Positions 29,161 through 37,894 of a stretch of 58,991 nucleotides of DNA are shown here, piece by piece. The position numbers were made by a program, and so were the translations under genes. The notes under the pieces were generated by a model that saw nothing but the letters and a program-made list of their open reading frames with translations, did no database searches and was not told where the DNA came from. The number at the start of each line of letters is the position of its first letter. Position 1 is the stretch's first letter. Where the stretch lies: assembly GCF_001466305.1 (NCBI RefSeq), contig NZ_JWID01000010.1, forward strand, positions 1 through 58,991, in the 5' to 3' direction. The DNA comes from Defluviitalea phaphyphila. GTDB lineage: Bacteria > Bacillota > Clostridia > Lachnospirales > Defluviitaleaceae.

Positions 29161-29255
29161 ATTAAAAATAATCTTAGCGAGTATAATATATCAAAAGAAC
29201 TAAATAAGTTCAAGTATTTCTAATTTATTATTTAACTTATTTTTATACAAAAAAT

Positions 29256-29684
29256 TTAATTTATAATTTTTTCCATATAAATATGGGGACAAAATTCTTC
29301 ATAATAAATATCTCCTTTAGCAATATACCCATTTTTCTTATAAAAATCTTGTGCTTGACATTGAGCAGATATTACTATCTTTTTTGCTCCTTCTTTTTTT
29401 GCTTTTGCTTCAAGAATTTCTATAATCTTTTTACCTAATTGTTTATTCCTATATTCTTTAAGAACAGCTATTCGTCCTATTTTATATATTTTACTATCCA
29501 TATCTTTTATATGTAATCTTCCAGTTGCAACAGGTTTTTCATCAATATACAACACCAAATGAATTCCTTTATTATCATAATCATCTATTTCATTTTTAAA
29601 TCCTTGTTCTTCCATGAAAACTTTTTTTCTTATATATAAAGAATCTTTACATGCCTTATTATAAAAAACTTTTTCTATATTCAT
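29256..29684 (-). CDS. GNAT family N-acetyltransferase
   Basis: A 142-residue GNAT protein of the ElaA/YjcF-like type, recognised by IRKKVFMEEQGF near the start, HLVLYIDEKPVATGRLH, the acetyl-CoA loop GRIAVLKEYRNKQLGKKIIE (about 70-89, Q/RxxGxG/K-like) and the C-terminal DFYKKNGYIAKGD. These enzymes acetylate small amines or peptides in the cytoplasm; the substrate is not readable from sequence. No operon partner is present: a tRNA lies downstream and asrC is the next gene upstream, behind a terminator. Confidence 0.88.
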   Translation of the reverse strand: MNIEKVFYNKACKDSLYIRKKVFMEEQGFKNEIDDYDNKGIHLVLYIDEKPVATGRLHIKDMDSKIYKIGRIAVLKEYRNKQLGKKIIEILEAKAKKEGAKKIVISAQCQAQDFYKKNGYIAKGDIYYEEFCPHIYMEKIIN

Positions 29685-29785
29685 TCTTACATTCCCCTAA
29701 CTAAATTATATATTATAATTATATCATATTTTAAAAAATCTTAATACTATCTTAAAATTTATTCATAAAATTTTAATTACATAAA

Positions 29786-29829
29786 AAAGATAAGGAGTAA
29801 ATAATTTTTTAATATTTCTCCTTATCTTT
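29786..29829 (-). terminator. Terminator of the asr operon
   Basis: Arms AAAGATAAGGAG / CTCCTTATCTTT with an AT-rich, partly self-pairing loop, followed on the minus strand by TTTTATGTAATT, immediately behind asrC. Confidence 0.8.
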
Positions 29830-29837
29830 CTTTAAAT

Positions 29838-30800
29838 TTAATATTTTATACCTTTCCAATAAATTGGAGTACAGATTTCTGCTGTACTAGGTAAATTTAC
29901 ATCTTTTAATGCCCATTTTTTAAATTCTTCAAAACCGGTACGGTCAACTATATATCCTATATGTTCTTTACCACCAGGTGCTTCAGGATCAATATATTTT
30001 TTAACATAATCATAGGTATTTAAAATAATCTTTATTATACTATCTTCATCTACCCATTTTATAAAATCTTCACCCATTCTTGGATTTTTCTTTCCTGTTC
30101 TTCCGAAAATAGTTAGTCTGTATAATTTTTCTTGTTTTCTTGTCCAAGCTGCTGTAGGACAGGCAAGAACACATTCGCCACAGCCTATACATTTTTCTTC
30201 ATTACGTTGAACCCTGTAATTAACAGCTTTTAAGGCTGCAACTGATTTTTTCTTGCATTTTTTAACACAAGCTCCACAACTTACACATCTATCCCTATCA
30301 TATCTAGGCTCTGTCATTCCCATAATTCCAAAATCATGCATTCTTACCTTTGCACAATCATTAGGACATCCTGTAAGAGCTATTTTAAAATGTAAATCAT
30401 TAGGAAAGATAGCTTTTTCTATACGTTTTGCAAATTTCGTTGTATCATAACACGCATAAGGACAAACTTTATTTCCTATACACGCCACAACGTTCCTTGT
30501 CCCAGCTGCAGAATATCCTTGTCCTGGTACTTCTTGATTAATATCAAGCCCTTCTATAATTGGTTGGAGAAGTTCATTTACTTTTGGCATATCTTCATAT
30601 TTAATTCCCGGAATTTCAAAGCCCTGTCTACTTGTAATATGAACCGTTCCATTCCCATAAGTATCAGCAATTTTTTGAATCATTGAAAGATATTTTGCTT
30701 CTAAATGTCCTCCTGGAACACGAATTCTTGAAGCTGTTATCCCTCTTTGTTTTGTAACTCTAAATGCATTTTTTTTAAGAACCTTTGTATTTACATCCAT
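29838..30800 (-). CDS. asrC: Anaerobic sulfite reductase subunit C (siroheme subunit)
   Basis: AsrC is the catalytic subunit that reduces sulfite to sulfide. Its 320 residues contain the sulfite/nitrite reductase half-domains (RVPGGHLEAKYL, HITSRQGFEIPGI), the siroheme-[4Fe-4S] ligands in CIGNKVC and TGCPNDC (the C-x5-C ... C-x3-C pattern), and an inserted ferredoxin domain with CVSCGACVKKC and CIGCGECVLACP. ATG 30800 follows AGGGGTGGAATC. It overlaps asrB's end, and the operon runs hsc-like channel, asrA, asrB, asrC. Confidence 0.95.
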   Translation of the reverse strand: MDVNTKVLKKNAFRVTKQRGITASRIRVPGGHLEAKYLSMIQKIADTYGNGTVHITSRQGFEIPGIKYEDMPKVNELLQPIIEGLDINQEVPGQGYSAAGTRNVVACIGNKVCPYACYDTTKFAKRIEKAIFPNDLHFKIALTGCPNDCAKVRMHDFGIMGMTEPRYDRDRCVSCGACVKKCKKKSVAALKAVNYRVQRNEEKCIGCGECVLACPTAAWTRKQEKLYRLTIFGRTGKKNPRMGEDFIKWVDEDSIIKIILNTYDYVKKYIDPEAPGGKEHIGYIVDRTGFEEFKKWALKDVNLPSTAEICTPIYWKGIKY

Positions 30801-30813
30801 GATTCCACCCCTA

Positions 30814-31617
30814 CTAATCAATAAAAGTTTTTCCTTTTACATAATTAAACACAGGTCCATCTAAACAAACATATACATCATCTATTTTACAGTGTCCACA
30901 TTTACCTATTCCACAACACATTTTTCGTTCATGAGAAACCCAAATATTTTCTTCTAAAAATCCAATATCCAAAAGACCTTGTGTTGCAAATTTCATCATT
31001 GCCGGTGGTCCTACTACTATCGCCACTGCCTCTTTAATATTTTCAAACTTAAGATCTGGAATATACTTTGTTACAAGCCCAACAGAATAAGTTCCTTCTT
31101 CATCTCCATCTAAACTATCTACTGTTAAAATAATATTTATATTTTCTTCCCATTTTTTAAAGTCTTCACGAAACAATATATCTTTAGGAGTTTTAAAACC
31201 TGCAATTAAAGTCATATTCTTTACTTCTTTTGAATTATTGGAAAAATAATCTATAACTCCTTTAACTGGAGAAACACCAGTTCCTCCTGCTATAACTACT
31301 AATTCCTTATTTTTATAGATGTCTACATCAAATCCATTTCCATAAGGTCCTCTTAAAAATATTTTATCTCCTACATAATGTTCAAAAATTTCATTGGTAA
31401 CCTTTCCAACCTTACGAATAGTTAAATCAATTAATCCTTCTTGAATACCACTTACAGAAATAGGCGCTTCTCCAAACTTTGGTATAGAAACCTCAAAAAA
31501 CTGTCCAGGTTTTACCTCACCATCATAGGTCATACGAAAAGTATATTCTATTTCAGTGTGTTTTATTATTTCTTTTATTTCAGACATAAAAGGAATGTAT
31601 TCGTTATTACTATTCAT
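30814..31617 (-). CDS. asrB: Anaerobic sulfite reductase subunit B (flavoprotein)
   Basis: AsrB brings electrons from NAD(P)H to the reductase. The ~267-residue protein is a ferredoxin-reductase-like module: an FAD barrel (GQFFEVSIPKFGEAPISVSG), FLRGPYGNGFDVD, the NAD loop VVIAGGTGVSPVKG, and a C-terminal [2Fe-2S] ligand group CCGIGKCGHC. ATG 31617 is preferred to the ATG two codons earlier, which is only three bases from GGAGG. It overlaps asrA by 8 nt or so and asrC follows directly. The split-flavoprotein fold is related to the NfnA-like gene at the left edge. Confidence 0.93.
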   Translation of the reverse strand: MNSNNEYIPFMSEIKEIIKHTEIEYTFRMTYDGEVKPGQFFEVSIPKFGEAPISVSGIQEGLIDLTIRKVGKVTNEIFEHYVGDKIFLRGPYGNGFDVDIYKNKELVVIAGGTGVSPVKGVIDYFSNNSKEVKNMTLIAGFKTPKDILFREDFKKWEENINIILTVDSLDGDEEGTYSVGLVTKYIPDLKFENIKEAVAIVVGPPAMMKFATQGLLDIGFLEENIWVSHERKMCCGIGKCGHCKIDDVYVCLDGPVFNYVKGKTFID

Positions 31618-32626
31618 TACCATTAACCTCCTTTATAGCATCTTCTAATTTATTAATGCAATTAGAAAAAGAAATGTACTCTGGACAGATATCATCACAT
31701 CTACCACAGCCAACACACATATGATAACCAAAACGTTTTTTATAATCATATATCTTATGAAGAACTTTAAATCGCATTCTTTGTCCATTGTTCTTACGAT
31801 AAGAACTTCCGCCAGCTACATCTGTATATCCATCAACCATGCAAGAAGCATGTACTCTACGTCTTTCTCCTACTTTCCCATTATCAGTATAAAAAATATC
31901 TTGCATAGTAAAACAGGTACATGTTGGACATACGAAATTACATCTTCCACAATTAATACAACGACTATCATATTCATCCCACATTTTTGATTTAGCAATA
32001 TCTATGGAAAGTCCTTCTGGAATATTTACATGAATCTTAGTTTCTGTAACATAAGAAGGGTTTACTTCGTCTTGACTTAAACTATTATTTAACAAAAGCT
32101 CTTCCCAGTCTTGACATTTGTTATCCATTACATAGCCATTTTCTGTAGGTTCTAAACTTGCATCGTAAGCATCAATTTTATTAGTATTCATATCTACACA
32201 AAAACAATTTTCAAAAGCACTTTTACATCCTATTAAGATAAATTTACCTTTTTCTCGTATTCTTTTATAATAATAGTCTTCAAAACCATTGCGAAGGTAT
32301 ATTTCATCTAATCTTTTTACTGCATGTAAATCACAACTTCTTAAAAATATTATTGCTCCTTTTTTAGGTCCATCTGCTTCTTTTACCTCATCCTCTGTAA
32401 AGAAAAATAGAGTTTGTGAAATTGGTAAAAGAATTTCTTTAAAAGAAAAGGTTGATTTCACGTTAAATTCTATCTCATCTACTGTATCTATCTTTTCATA
32501 TCTAATAGAATCAGTATCCGAAAAAGCTCCTCCTCCTATTATTCTCTTTGGAGCATATATTATATAATCTTTTGACCATTCCTTAAATACATTATTAATG
32601 CCTTCTTTACTAAAAGAAAAGCCCAT
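31610..32626 (-). CDS. asrA: Anaerobic sulfite reductase subunit A (ferredoxin subunit)
   Basis: AsrA is the iron-sulfur electron-transfer subunit. The 338 residues include a central region with KGAIIFLRSCDLHAVKRLDE and GCKSAFENCFC, and two C-terminal [4Fe-4S] clusters: CINCGRCNFVCPTC (about 222-235) and CVGCGRCDDICP (about 305-316). The layout is typical of the asrA/HydB-like family. It begins 3 nt after the channel gene's stop, so the four genes form one operon. Confidence 0.94.
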   Translation of the reverse strand: MGFSFSKEGINNVFKEWSKDYIIYAPKRIIGGGAFSDTDSIRYEKIDTVDEIEFNVKSTFSFKEILLPISQTLFFFTEDEVKEADGPKKGAIIFLRSCDLHAVKRLDEIYLRNGFEDYYYKRIREKGKFILIGCKSAFENCFCVDMNTNKIDAYDASLEPTENGYVMDNKCQDWEELLLNNSLSQDEVNPSYVTETKIHVNIPEGLSIDIAKSKMWDEYDSRCINCGRCNFVCPTCTCFTMQDIFYTDNGKVGERRRVHASCMVDGYTDVAGGSSYRKNNGQRMRFKVLHKIYDYKKRFGYHMCVGCGRCDDICPEYISFSNCINKLEDAIKEVNGNE

Positions 32627-32629
32627 ATT

Positions 32630-33397
32630 TTACACCTCTTTCTTCTTTGACATTAAAAAATATGGAATAGCTAAACATACAATTCCTCCTATCATATTTC
32701 CTAAAGTTACAATTATAATATTGTAAAAATATCCTCCAAGACTTACAGCAGCCTCAAAAGGAGATATTAAAGCAATTGTTAATAAAGTCATATTGGCAAC
32801 ACTATGTTCAAAACCAGTGGTTATAAAAGCAAATAAACATAAAGATATCATAATCAATTTTCCACTATCTGATTTACAACGAAATCCACTCCATACTGCA
32901 ACGCATACTAAAATATTACAAAGTATTCCTCTTATAAAAAGCGGTATTATATCTATTCCCATTTTGGTAGCAGCCGCAGAAGCGATAAATTCGCCAACAT
33001 TTCCTCTATTAAGACCTGATCCTAAAAATAATAAAGCTAATATTATAGAACCAATCCAATTACCTATATAGCATACAATCCATAATTTAATTACATCTTT
33101 CCAAGAAACTTTTTTGCCCATAGCTCCTACTGCCATAACAAAATTATTTCCTGTAAAAAGCTCTGCTCCTGCAATAATTACAAGACTTAAGGCTATCCCA
33201 AAAGATATCCCCATAACAATTTTAGAATAGGGTTGACCGTTTAATAAGCCTCCTATGGTAAAAATAAGAAGTATTCCAAAGCCAACAAAAACTCCTGCTA
33301 ACACAGAAGCTATAAAATATCCCAATAAATTATTTTTTAAAAATTCTACTTTTGCTTTTGCTGTCTTCATAACAGCCATAATTTCCTCAAAATACAT
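32630..33397 (-). CDS. FocA/NirC-family channel, probable hydrosulfide (HS-) channel
   Basis: A 255-residue membrane protein of the formate-nitrite transporter family with six transmembrane helices. Family motifs are visible: GIALSLVIIAGAELFTGNNFV, the LWIVCYIGNWIGSI helix and the FEHSVANM segment carrying the central pore histidine. In Clostridioides difficile the FNT3/HSC homologue sits in the asrABC locus and conducts HS-. The same placement here, three bases before asrA, suggests export of sulfide made by AsrABC. Formate or nitrite transport is the alternative. A Crp/Fnr-like dyad lies just upstream. Confidence 0.88.
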   Translation of the reverse strand: MYFEEIMAVMKTAKAKVEFLKNNLLGYFIASVLAGVFVGFGILLIFTIGGLLNGQPYSKIVMGISFGIALSLVIIAGAELFTGNNFVMAVGAMGKKVSWKDVIKLWIVCYIGNWIGSIILALLFLGSGLNRGNVGEFIASAAATKMGIDIIPLFIRGILCNILVCVAVWSGFRCKSDSGKLIMISLCLFAFITTGFEHSVANMTLLTIALISPFEAAVSLGGYFYNIIIVTLGNMIGGIVCLAIPYFLMSKKKEV

Positions 33398-33426
33398 AGC
33401 TATCCTCCTTATTTAACATTGTTATT

Positions 33427-33471
33427 ATTATAACTAAGTACAAATAAAAAATCTGTGATTTTTATCACAGA
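33427..33471 (-). promoter_or_regulatory. asr operon promoter with Crp/Fnr-like dyad at -41.5
   Basis: Minus-strand TATAAT at 33432-33427 has no good -35. Instead a perfect dyad TCTGTGAT-TTTT-ATCACAGA (33452-33471, containing TGTGA-N6-TCACA) covers that position. Its centre, 33461.5, is 41.5 bp from the predicted start (33420), the class II activator position for Crp/Fnr-family proteins. The same dyad can act as a terminator stem for the ABC operon. Confidence 0.5.
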
Positions 33472-33491
33472 CTTTTTTGATATGTTTACTT
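33442..33491. repeat. Direct repeat copy A (terminator-type hairpin)
   Basis: About 50 bases nearly identical to 37708-37757 (three substitutions and one indel by eye), with weaker similarity for a further ~20 bases. It contains the dyad at 33452-33471 and is followed by T6. Read on the minus strand it terminates the ABC importer operon. Confidence 0.65.
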
Positions 33492-33540
33492 ACATATTCT
33501 TAATAAATTATTTTTATATAAATATCATAAATTTAAAGCT

Positions 33541-34311
33541 TTATATAAAATTTTTTTTAACTAAATGATAAGAATAAAGAGCTTTCTTAGAATGAGTTTT
33601 CGTTAAACTAATGCCAAAGATTTTTCCAATTTCAACATTTTTATAGAGGTTATCTGGTTTACCTTCTATAACCACATTTCCCCTATCTATAACTTTAATT
33701 TCATTTCCATAAGTAAAAGCTTGAGGTAAATCATGTACTACTATGATTATATTTTTCCCTTCTTTATTAAGTTTAGATATAATCTCCATCATTTCTATTT
33801 GATGACTAATGTCTAAAAAAGTTGTAGGCTCATCTAAAATAATTGTCTTAGCGTCTTGTGCAATAACCATTGCAAGATATACTCTTTGTCTTTCTCCACC
33901 AGAAAGTTCTATAACTTTCTTATTTAAAATATCTTTAGTTGAAGTTATTTCTATAGCATATGAAATCTTATCCTTATCTTCTTGTTTTAAAATCTTCGAA
34001 AATCCTAAATAAGGAAATCTCCCATGTTCAATTAGTGTTTTTACATCAATAGATGGAACTTCTCTTATTTGAGGAAGATAAGCAATCTCCTTAGCTCTTT
34101 CTATTCGTGACAAATTTTTTATGTCAATATTATTTAATAAAATCTTACCACTGTAATTTTTTAGTCCAATAATAGTTTTTAATAAAGTAGATTTCCCACA
34201 TCCATTTTTACCAATTATACAGACAAAATCTCCCTCTTGAAATGTTGTTGAAATATTATTTAGAATGATTTTATTTCCATAAGAAACTGTAAGATTTTTT
34301 AACTCTATCAA
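33541..34311 (-). CDS. FecE-type ABC transporter ATP-binding protein
   Basis: A 256-residue ATPase of the iron-complex/cobalamin/heme importer class. Motifs: Walker A GKNGCGKST (about 35-43), Q-loop LPQIREVPS, signature LSGGERQRVYLAMVIAQDA, Walker B TIILDEPTTFLDI and the switch histidine in IIVVHDLPQ. Its ATG overlaps the permease stop by 4 nt. With the permease and the lipoprotein it forms a complete importer. The C-terminal tail beyond residue 225 is variable, as usual. The cargo is not defined by this subunit. Confidence 0.93.
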   Translation of the reverse strand: MIELKNLTVSYGNKIILNNISTTFQEGDFVCIIGKNGCGKSTLLKTIIGLKNYSGKILLNNIDIKNLSRIERAKEIAYLPQIREVPSIDVKTLIEHGRFPYLGFSKILKQEDKDKISYAIEITSTKDILNKKVIELSGGERQRVYLAMVIAQDAKTIILDEPTTFLDISHQIEMMEIISKLNKEGKNIIIVVHDLPQAFTYGNEIKVIDRGNVVIEGKPDNLYKNVEIGKIFGISLTKTHSKKALYSYHLVKKNFI

Positions 34312-35300
34312 ATCTCTGCCCTCCTTTTTTTATTAAACAATTGATATAAGAAAAAAGGAGCTCCTAGAAATGAAAGAATAATACCTACCGGTATTTCATA
34401 AGGAATAAAAATAATTCTAGCTAAAGTATCACAAAATAAAAGAAATTCTCCTCCAATAAGAGCTGTAAATGGAATAAGCCATTTATAATCTGTATCAAAA
34501 ATATTTCTAACTATATGAGGAACAATTAATCCAACAAAACCAATAAGTCCTCCTATACATACTGCACTAGCTGCTAATAAAGCTCCACACATAATGGATA
34601 AAAAACGGCATAATGTTACATTTAATCCTAAAGAAATAGCCACTTCGTCTCCTAATAACAATACATTTAATCTAGAAGATAATAAAAAAGCTCCTATTAA
34701 TCCAATAAAAATAAATACTACTGTATATTTTATAAGTTCAATATTTACCGTACTAAAACCTCCTATATAAAAAGAGGTTTTATCTATAATCACTTCTGGT
34801 TTTAAAGTAATAACTGCATCTGTTCCTGCAGACATTAAACTTGATATAGCTATACCAGACATAACAATAGTACTTCTATTATTCCCGGTTTTTTTTGCTA
34901 TTCCATAAACTAATAATGCTGTAAATATGGCTCCAATAAAAGCAAAAATAACTTTTGTATAAAATACTGAAGGAAATAATACAGAAGAAATAACAACAAA
35001 AAATCCAGCTCCAGAATTAACTCCAATAACTCCTGGTGAAGCTAAAGGATTATTTAAGGTAACCTGCAAAAGAAGTCCTGCAAGAGCAAAAGCTATACCA
35101 CAAAAATATGCTGCTATTATTCTTGGCAACCTCGCATATAAAATTACATCTGACACTGTGTTATTTGTAGTTCCTCCAAAAGTAAATGATATAATATCTT
35201 TAATATTGATATTAGCAGCTCCCACAAATAAACTTATAATAATCAAAAATACTGTAATAATAAAACATAATAAAAGACTTATTAATTTATTCTGTTTCAT
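34308..35300 (-). CDS. FecCD-type ABC transporter permease
   Basis: A ~330-residue BtuC-like permease with nine to ten membrane helices. Family signatures are RLPRIIAAYFCGIAFALAG, NPLASPGVIGVNSGAGF, the GFVGLIVPHIVR coupling helix and the C-terminal EIPVGIILSFLGAPFFLYQL. Start choice is uncertain: ATG 35300 begins MKQNKLISLLL and overlaps the binding-protein gene by 14 nt; earlier ATG codons lie deeper inside that gene. It is translated between the lipoprotein and ATPase genes of the same operon. Confidence 0.9.
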   Translation of the reverse strand: MKQNKLISLLLCFIITVFLIIISLFVGAANINIKDIISFTFGGTTNNTVSDVILYARLPRIIAAYFCGIAFALAGLLLQVTLNNPLASPGVIGVNSGAGFFVVISSVLFPSVFYTKVIFAFIGAIFTALLVYGIAKKTGNNRSTIVMSGIAISSLMSAGTDAVITLKPEVIIDKTSFYIGGFSTVNIELIKYTVVFIFIGLIGAFLLSSRLNVLLLGDEVAISLGLNVTLCRFLSIMCGALLAASAVCIGGLIGFVGLIVPHIVRNIFDTDYKWLIPFTALIGGEFLLFCDTLARIIFIPYEIPVGIILSFLGAPFFLYQLFNKKRRAEI

Positions 35301-36237
35301 ATATTTCTGGATATATGATTTTAAGTAAATATTCATAGGCATCTCCCCATTTATTATTTGGTTTATAATGAAATAAGTCTTTTGGTAATATAAATACATT
35401 ATTATTTTTAACTGCCTTTAAATTATTCCATGCTGGGTTTGACATTAAAGATTCATTTAATGAAGAAAGTGCTTTTTCTTTATCACTACCCATAGTAGTA
35501 ATAAAAATATAATCAGGATTAGCTTCAATAATTGCTTCCATATTTAAATCTTCCAATATAGCATTATTATTTTTTGCTATATTATTTACTCCTATTTCTT
35601 CTAAAATATCACAAACAATATCATCTCTAACCTTTACACTTACTCCAGAAGAATAACTCCTAAGTACTAAAGCATTTATTGATGAATTTTCTATACTAGG
35701 AAGCTTTGATAATAAAGCACTAACTTTATTTTTTACCTCTTGTCCATTTATTTCATAATATTCTTCTTTTCCTGTTATATATACAAAATTTTTAAGAGTA
35801 AATAAATAATCTTCTAAATTTTCCACTTTACATATATAATATGGAATGTTTGCTTTATCTAAAATTTCTGTCATCCCCATATGATTAGATATATCTTTTG
35901 ATAAAATTACAAGATCAGGTTGTAAAGATAAAACTTTTTCCACATTAGGATTTATTACAGTTCCTATAATATCTACTTCGTCTTTAGAAATCCCTAAATC
36001 CCTTCCTTCAAAAGCATCACTAGATATCCCTACCAATGTTCCTCCAGAAAGCATCCATATTTCTCCAAAAGAAGATGTTAAAGAAACAACTTTTTTAGGA
36101 GATTTTTTAACTGTTACTTCATTTCCTGCACTATCTATAACAGAGATAGTTTCTTCATTTTTTTTAACATTCTTTTCAGAAGAACAACTGGTTAATAATA
36201 AACATAGCACACTAAATAAAAACAAAAATTTCCTCAT
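35287..36237 (-). CDS. Iron-complex-type ABC transporter substrate-binding lipoprotein
   Basis: A 316-residue lipoprotein: a short signal peptide with lipobox LLTSC (Cys18), then a TroA-like fold with IDSAGNEVTVKKSPKKVVSL, LQPDLVILSKDISNHMGM and NPDYIFITTMGSDKEKAL. This class binds siderophores, heme, cobalamin or related metal chelates outside the membrane. The sequence does not reveal the ligand. AAGGAGGAATATAGTAT precedes the ATG. An inverted repeat at 36259-36281 lies upstream. The order lipoprotein-permease-ATPase is standard. Confidence 0.92.
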   Translation of the reverse strand: MRKFLFLFSVLCLLLTSCSSEKNVKKNEETISVIDSAGNEVTVKKSPKKVVSLTSSFGEIWMLSGGTLVGISSDAFEGRDLGISKDEVDIIGTVINPNVEKVLSLQPDLVILSKDISNHMGMTEILDKANIPYYICKVENLEDYLFTLKNFVYITGKEEYYEINGQEVKNKVSALLSKLPSIENSSINALVLRSYSSGVSVKVRDDIVCDILEEIGVNNIAKNNNAILEDLNMEAIIEANPDYIFITTMGSDKEKALSSLNESLMSNPAWNNLKAVKNNNVFILPKDLFHYKPNNKWGDAYEYLLKIIYPEIYETE

Positions 36238-36258
36238 ATACTATATTCCTCCTTCCAA

Positions 36259-36281
36259 AATAGTATTAATTTAACACTATT
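36259..36281. promoter_or_regulatory. Operator-like inverted repeat before the ABC importer
   Basis: AATAGTATTA-ATT-TAACACTATT, pairing 9 of 10. It lies 22 bp upstream of the lipoprotein start and downstream of a possible promoter (TTGGAG-17-TAAGAT on the minus strand), a typical repressor position. It does not match the classical Fur or PerR boxes. Confidence 0.45.
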
Positions 36282-36468
36282 ACTTTACTACAAAAATCTT
36301 ATAATTCCAATATGTTTACTCCAAAATATTTTAATTTTATAAAAATCTCTTTAATTTCATAAATAAAAATATATAATTTTAGGTTTATTTAAGATTAGTA
36401 TGTTATCATTAATTAAATAAACAATAAAAATCTTATTAAATTTATTATTATATATGAGGAGGATAGTT

Positions 36469-37662
36469 ATGATAATAAAAAAAGTAACTTTTATAATTAT
36501 TATAGAAATATTAGTATTAATGATAGGAGGATGTACATCTTTAAAGGTAGATAATGCTGAAAATAACAATATGAATGTTTCTGTAAAATCTACAGAAAAC
36601 GAAGAAACTATAACAACTATAGAAGATTTTTCATCAACGGATTTGCCTTTTGAAAATTCTATTTTCAATAGAACAGAAATGTTTACAGATAGAGACCTTG
36701 AACAAAATCCAAGTTTAGATGAAGCCATTACTTTAAAATTAGAAAGCGAACAAGAAATAGTTATAGATGAGGAAGGAATTTATGTTATAAATGGAGAAGT
36801 AAAAAATTCTACTATCAAAATAGATGCAAATGATGACGCTAAGGTTCAATTAGTATTAGATGGAGTTAATATAATTAATGAAAATCTTCCTCCAATATAT
36901 GTAAAGTCTGCTGATAAAGTATTTATAACTACCACTGAAAGTGAAAACTATATGGAAGTTTCAGGAGATTATTTAAATGATACAGACACTAATTTTAACG
37001 CTGTTATATTCTCAAAATCAGATTTGGTATTAAATGGAGTAGGAAATCTTAAAATAGTATCTGCAAAAGGAAATGGTATTACTTCAAAAGATGATTTAAA
37101 AATCACAGGTGGGGTAATATCTGTAAATTCTTATGCTGATAGTTTGGAAGCAAATGATTCAATTCGTATTTATGATGGAGAAATTAACATTGTTACAAAT
37201 AAAGATGGTTTTCACAGCGAAAATAATGAAGACTCTTCTCTTGGATATATTTATATTCAAAATGGTGTATTAAATATTTCAGCAGTTGATGATGCTATTA
37301 CAGGAAATAGTTTTGTAATAATAGATGATGGAATAATCAATATAGAAACATCTAGTGAAGGAATTGAAGCTCATTATATTCAAATTAATGGTGGTAATAT
37401 TAATATTTACGCTAAAGACGATGGGATAAATGCGACATCTAAAAGTAATTATGATGGAATTATAGAAGTTAATGATGGAAATATAAACATTATTATGGGA
37501 AATGGAGATACAGATGCTTTTGATTCAAACGGCGATTTATATATAAAAGGTGGAAATATAAATATAGAAGGACAATCAGCTTTTGATGCAGATGGAGTTG
37601 CGGAACTAATTGATGGTAATGTTATAGTTAATGGAAAAGTTTTAACAAAAATTAATAATTAG
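36469..37662 (+). CDS. Cthe_2159-like carbohydrate-binding beta-solenoid lipoprotein
   Basis: A 397-residue exported lipoprotein. The signal peptide ends in a MIGGC lipobox (Cys22), followed by a low-complexity linker. From about residue 95 a repeating beta-helix pattern of 20-25 residues appears (VLDGVNIIN, GGVISVNSYADSLEA, GGNINIYAKDDGINA, GGNINIEGQSAFDADG). This matches the DUF4353/Cthe_2159 family, whose founding member binds polygalacturonate and calcium; the many Asp/Asn turns fit calcium sites. ATG 36469 is chosen because GAGGAGGATAGTT precedes it; an ATG at 36454 overlaps that site. It is divergent from the ABC importer and ended by the repeat at 37708. Confidence 0.85.
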   Translation: MIIKKVTFIIIIEILVLMIGGCTSLKVDNAENNNMNVSVKSTENEETITTIEDFSSTDLPFENSIFNRTEMFTDRDLEQNPSLDEAITLKLESEQEIVIDEEGIYVINGEVKNSTIKIDANDDAKVQLVLDGVNIINENLPPIYVKSADKVFITTTESENYMEVSGDYLNDTDTNFNAVIFSKSDLVLNGVGNLKIVSAKGNGITSKDDLKITGGVISVNSYADSLEANDSIRIYDGEINIVTNKDGFHSENNEDSSLGYIYIQNGVLNISAVDDAITGNSFVIIDDGIINIETSSEGIEAHYIQINGGNINIYAKDDGINATSKSNYDGIIEVNDGNINIIMGNGDTDAFDSNGDLYIKGGNINIEGQSAFDADGVAELIDGNVIVNGKVLTKINN

Positions 37663-37707
37663 AATAATATAATTCTATAATCGTTTAAAATAGTATTTTA
37701 TCTTATA

Positions 37708-37757
37708 AAATAAAAAAGTCTGTAATTTTTATCACAGACTTTTTTATATATTTACTT
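37708..37757. repeat. Direct repeat copy B (terminator of the solenoid lipoprotein gene)
   Basis: Near-copy of 33442-33491. The stem AGTCTGTAAT / ATCACAGACT is less symmetric than in copy A and is followed by TTTTTTATATATTTACTT, a good plus-strand terminator 46 bp past the gene. Confidence 0.65.
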
Positions 37758-37894
37758 GTATTTCATCAAATAAATTATTATATGTAATAACATAAAATTA
37801 TATATAAAGTTTTTTAAATAAATAATATATTTAAAAAGTTTTATGAAAATGTTTTTTTAAAATAATATATTCATAAATAAATATTATATATTTA

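Noticed and set aside
36357-36728. A 123-codon minus-strand frame over the start of the solenoid lipoprotein gene
   Set aside because: It lies antisense to the well-supported lipoprotein and has no ribosome site.
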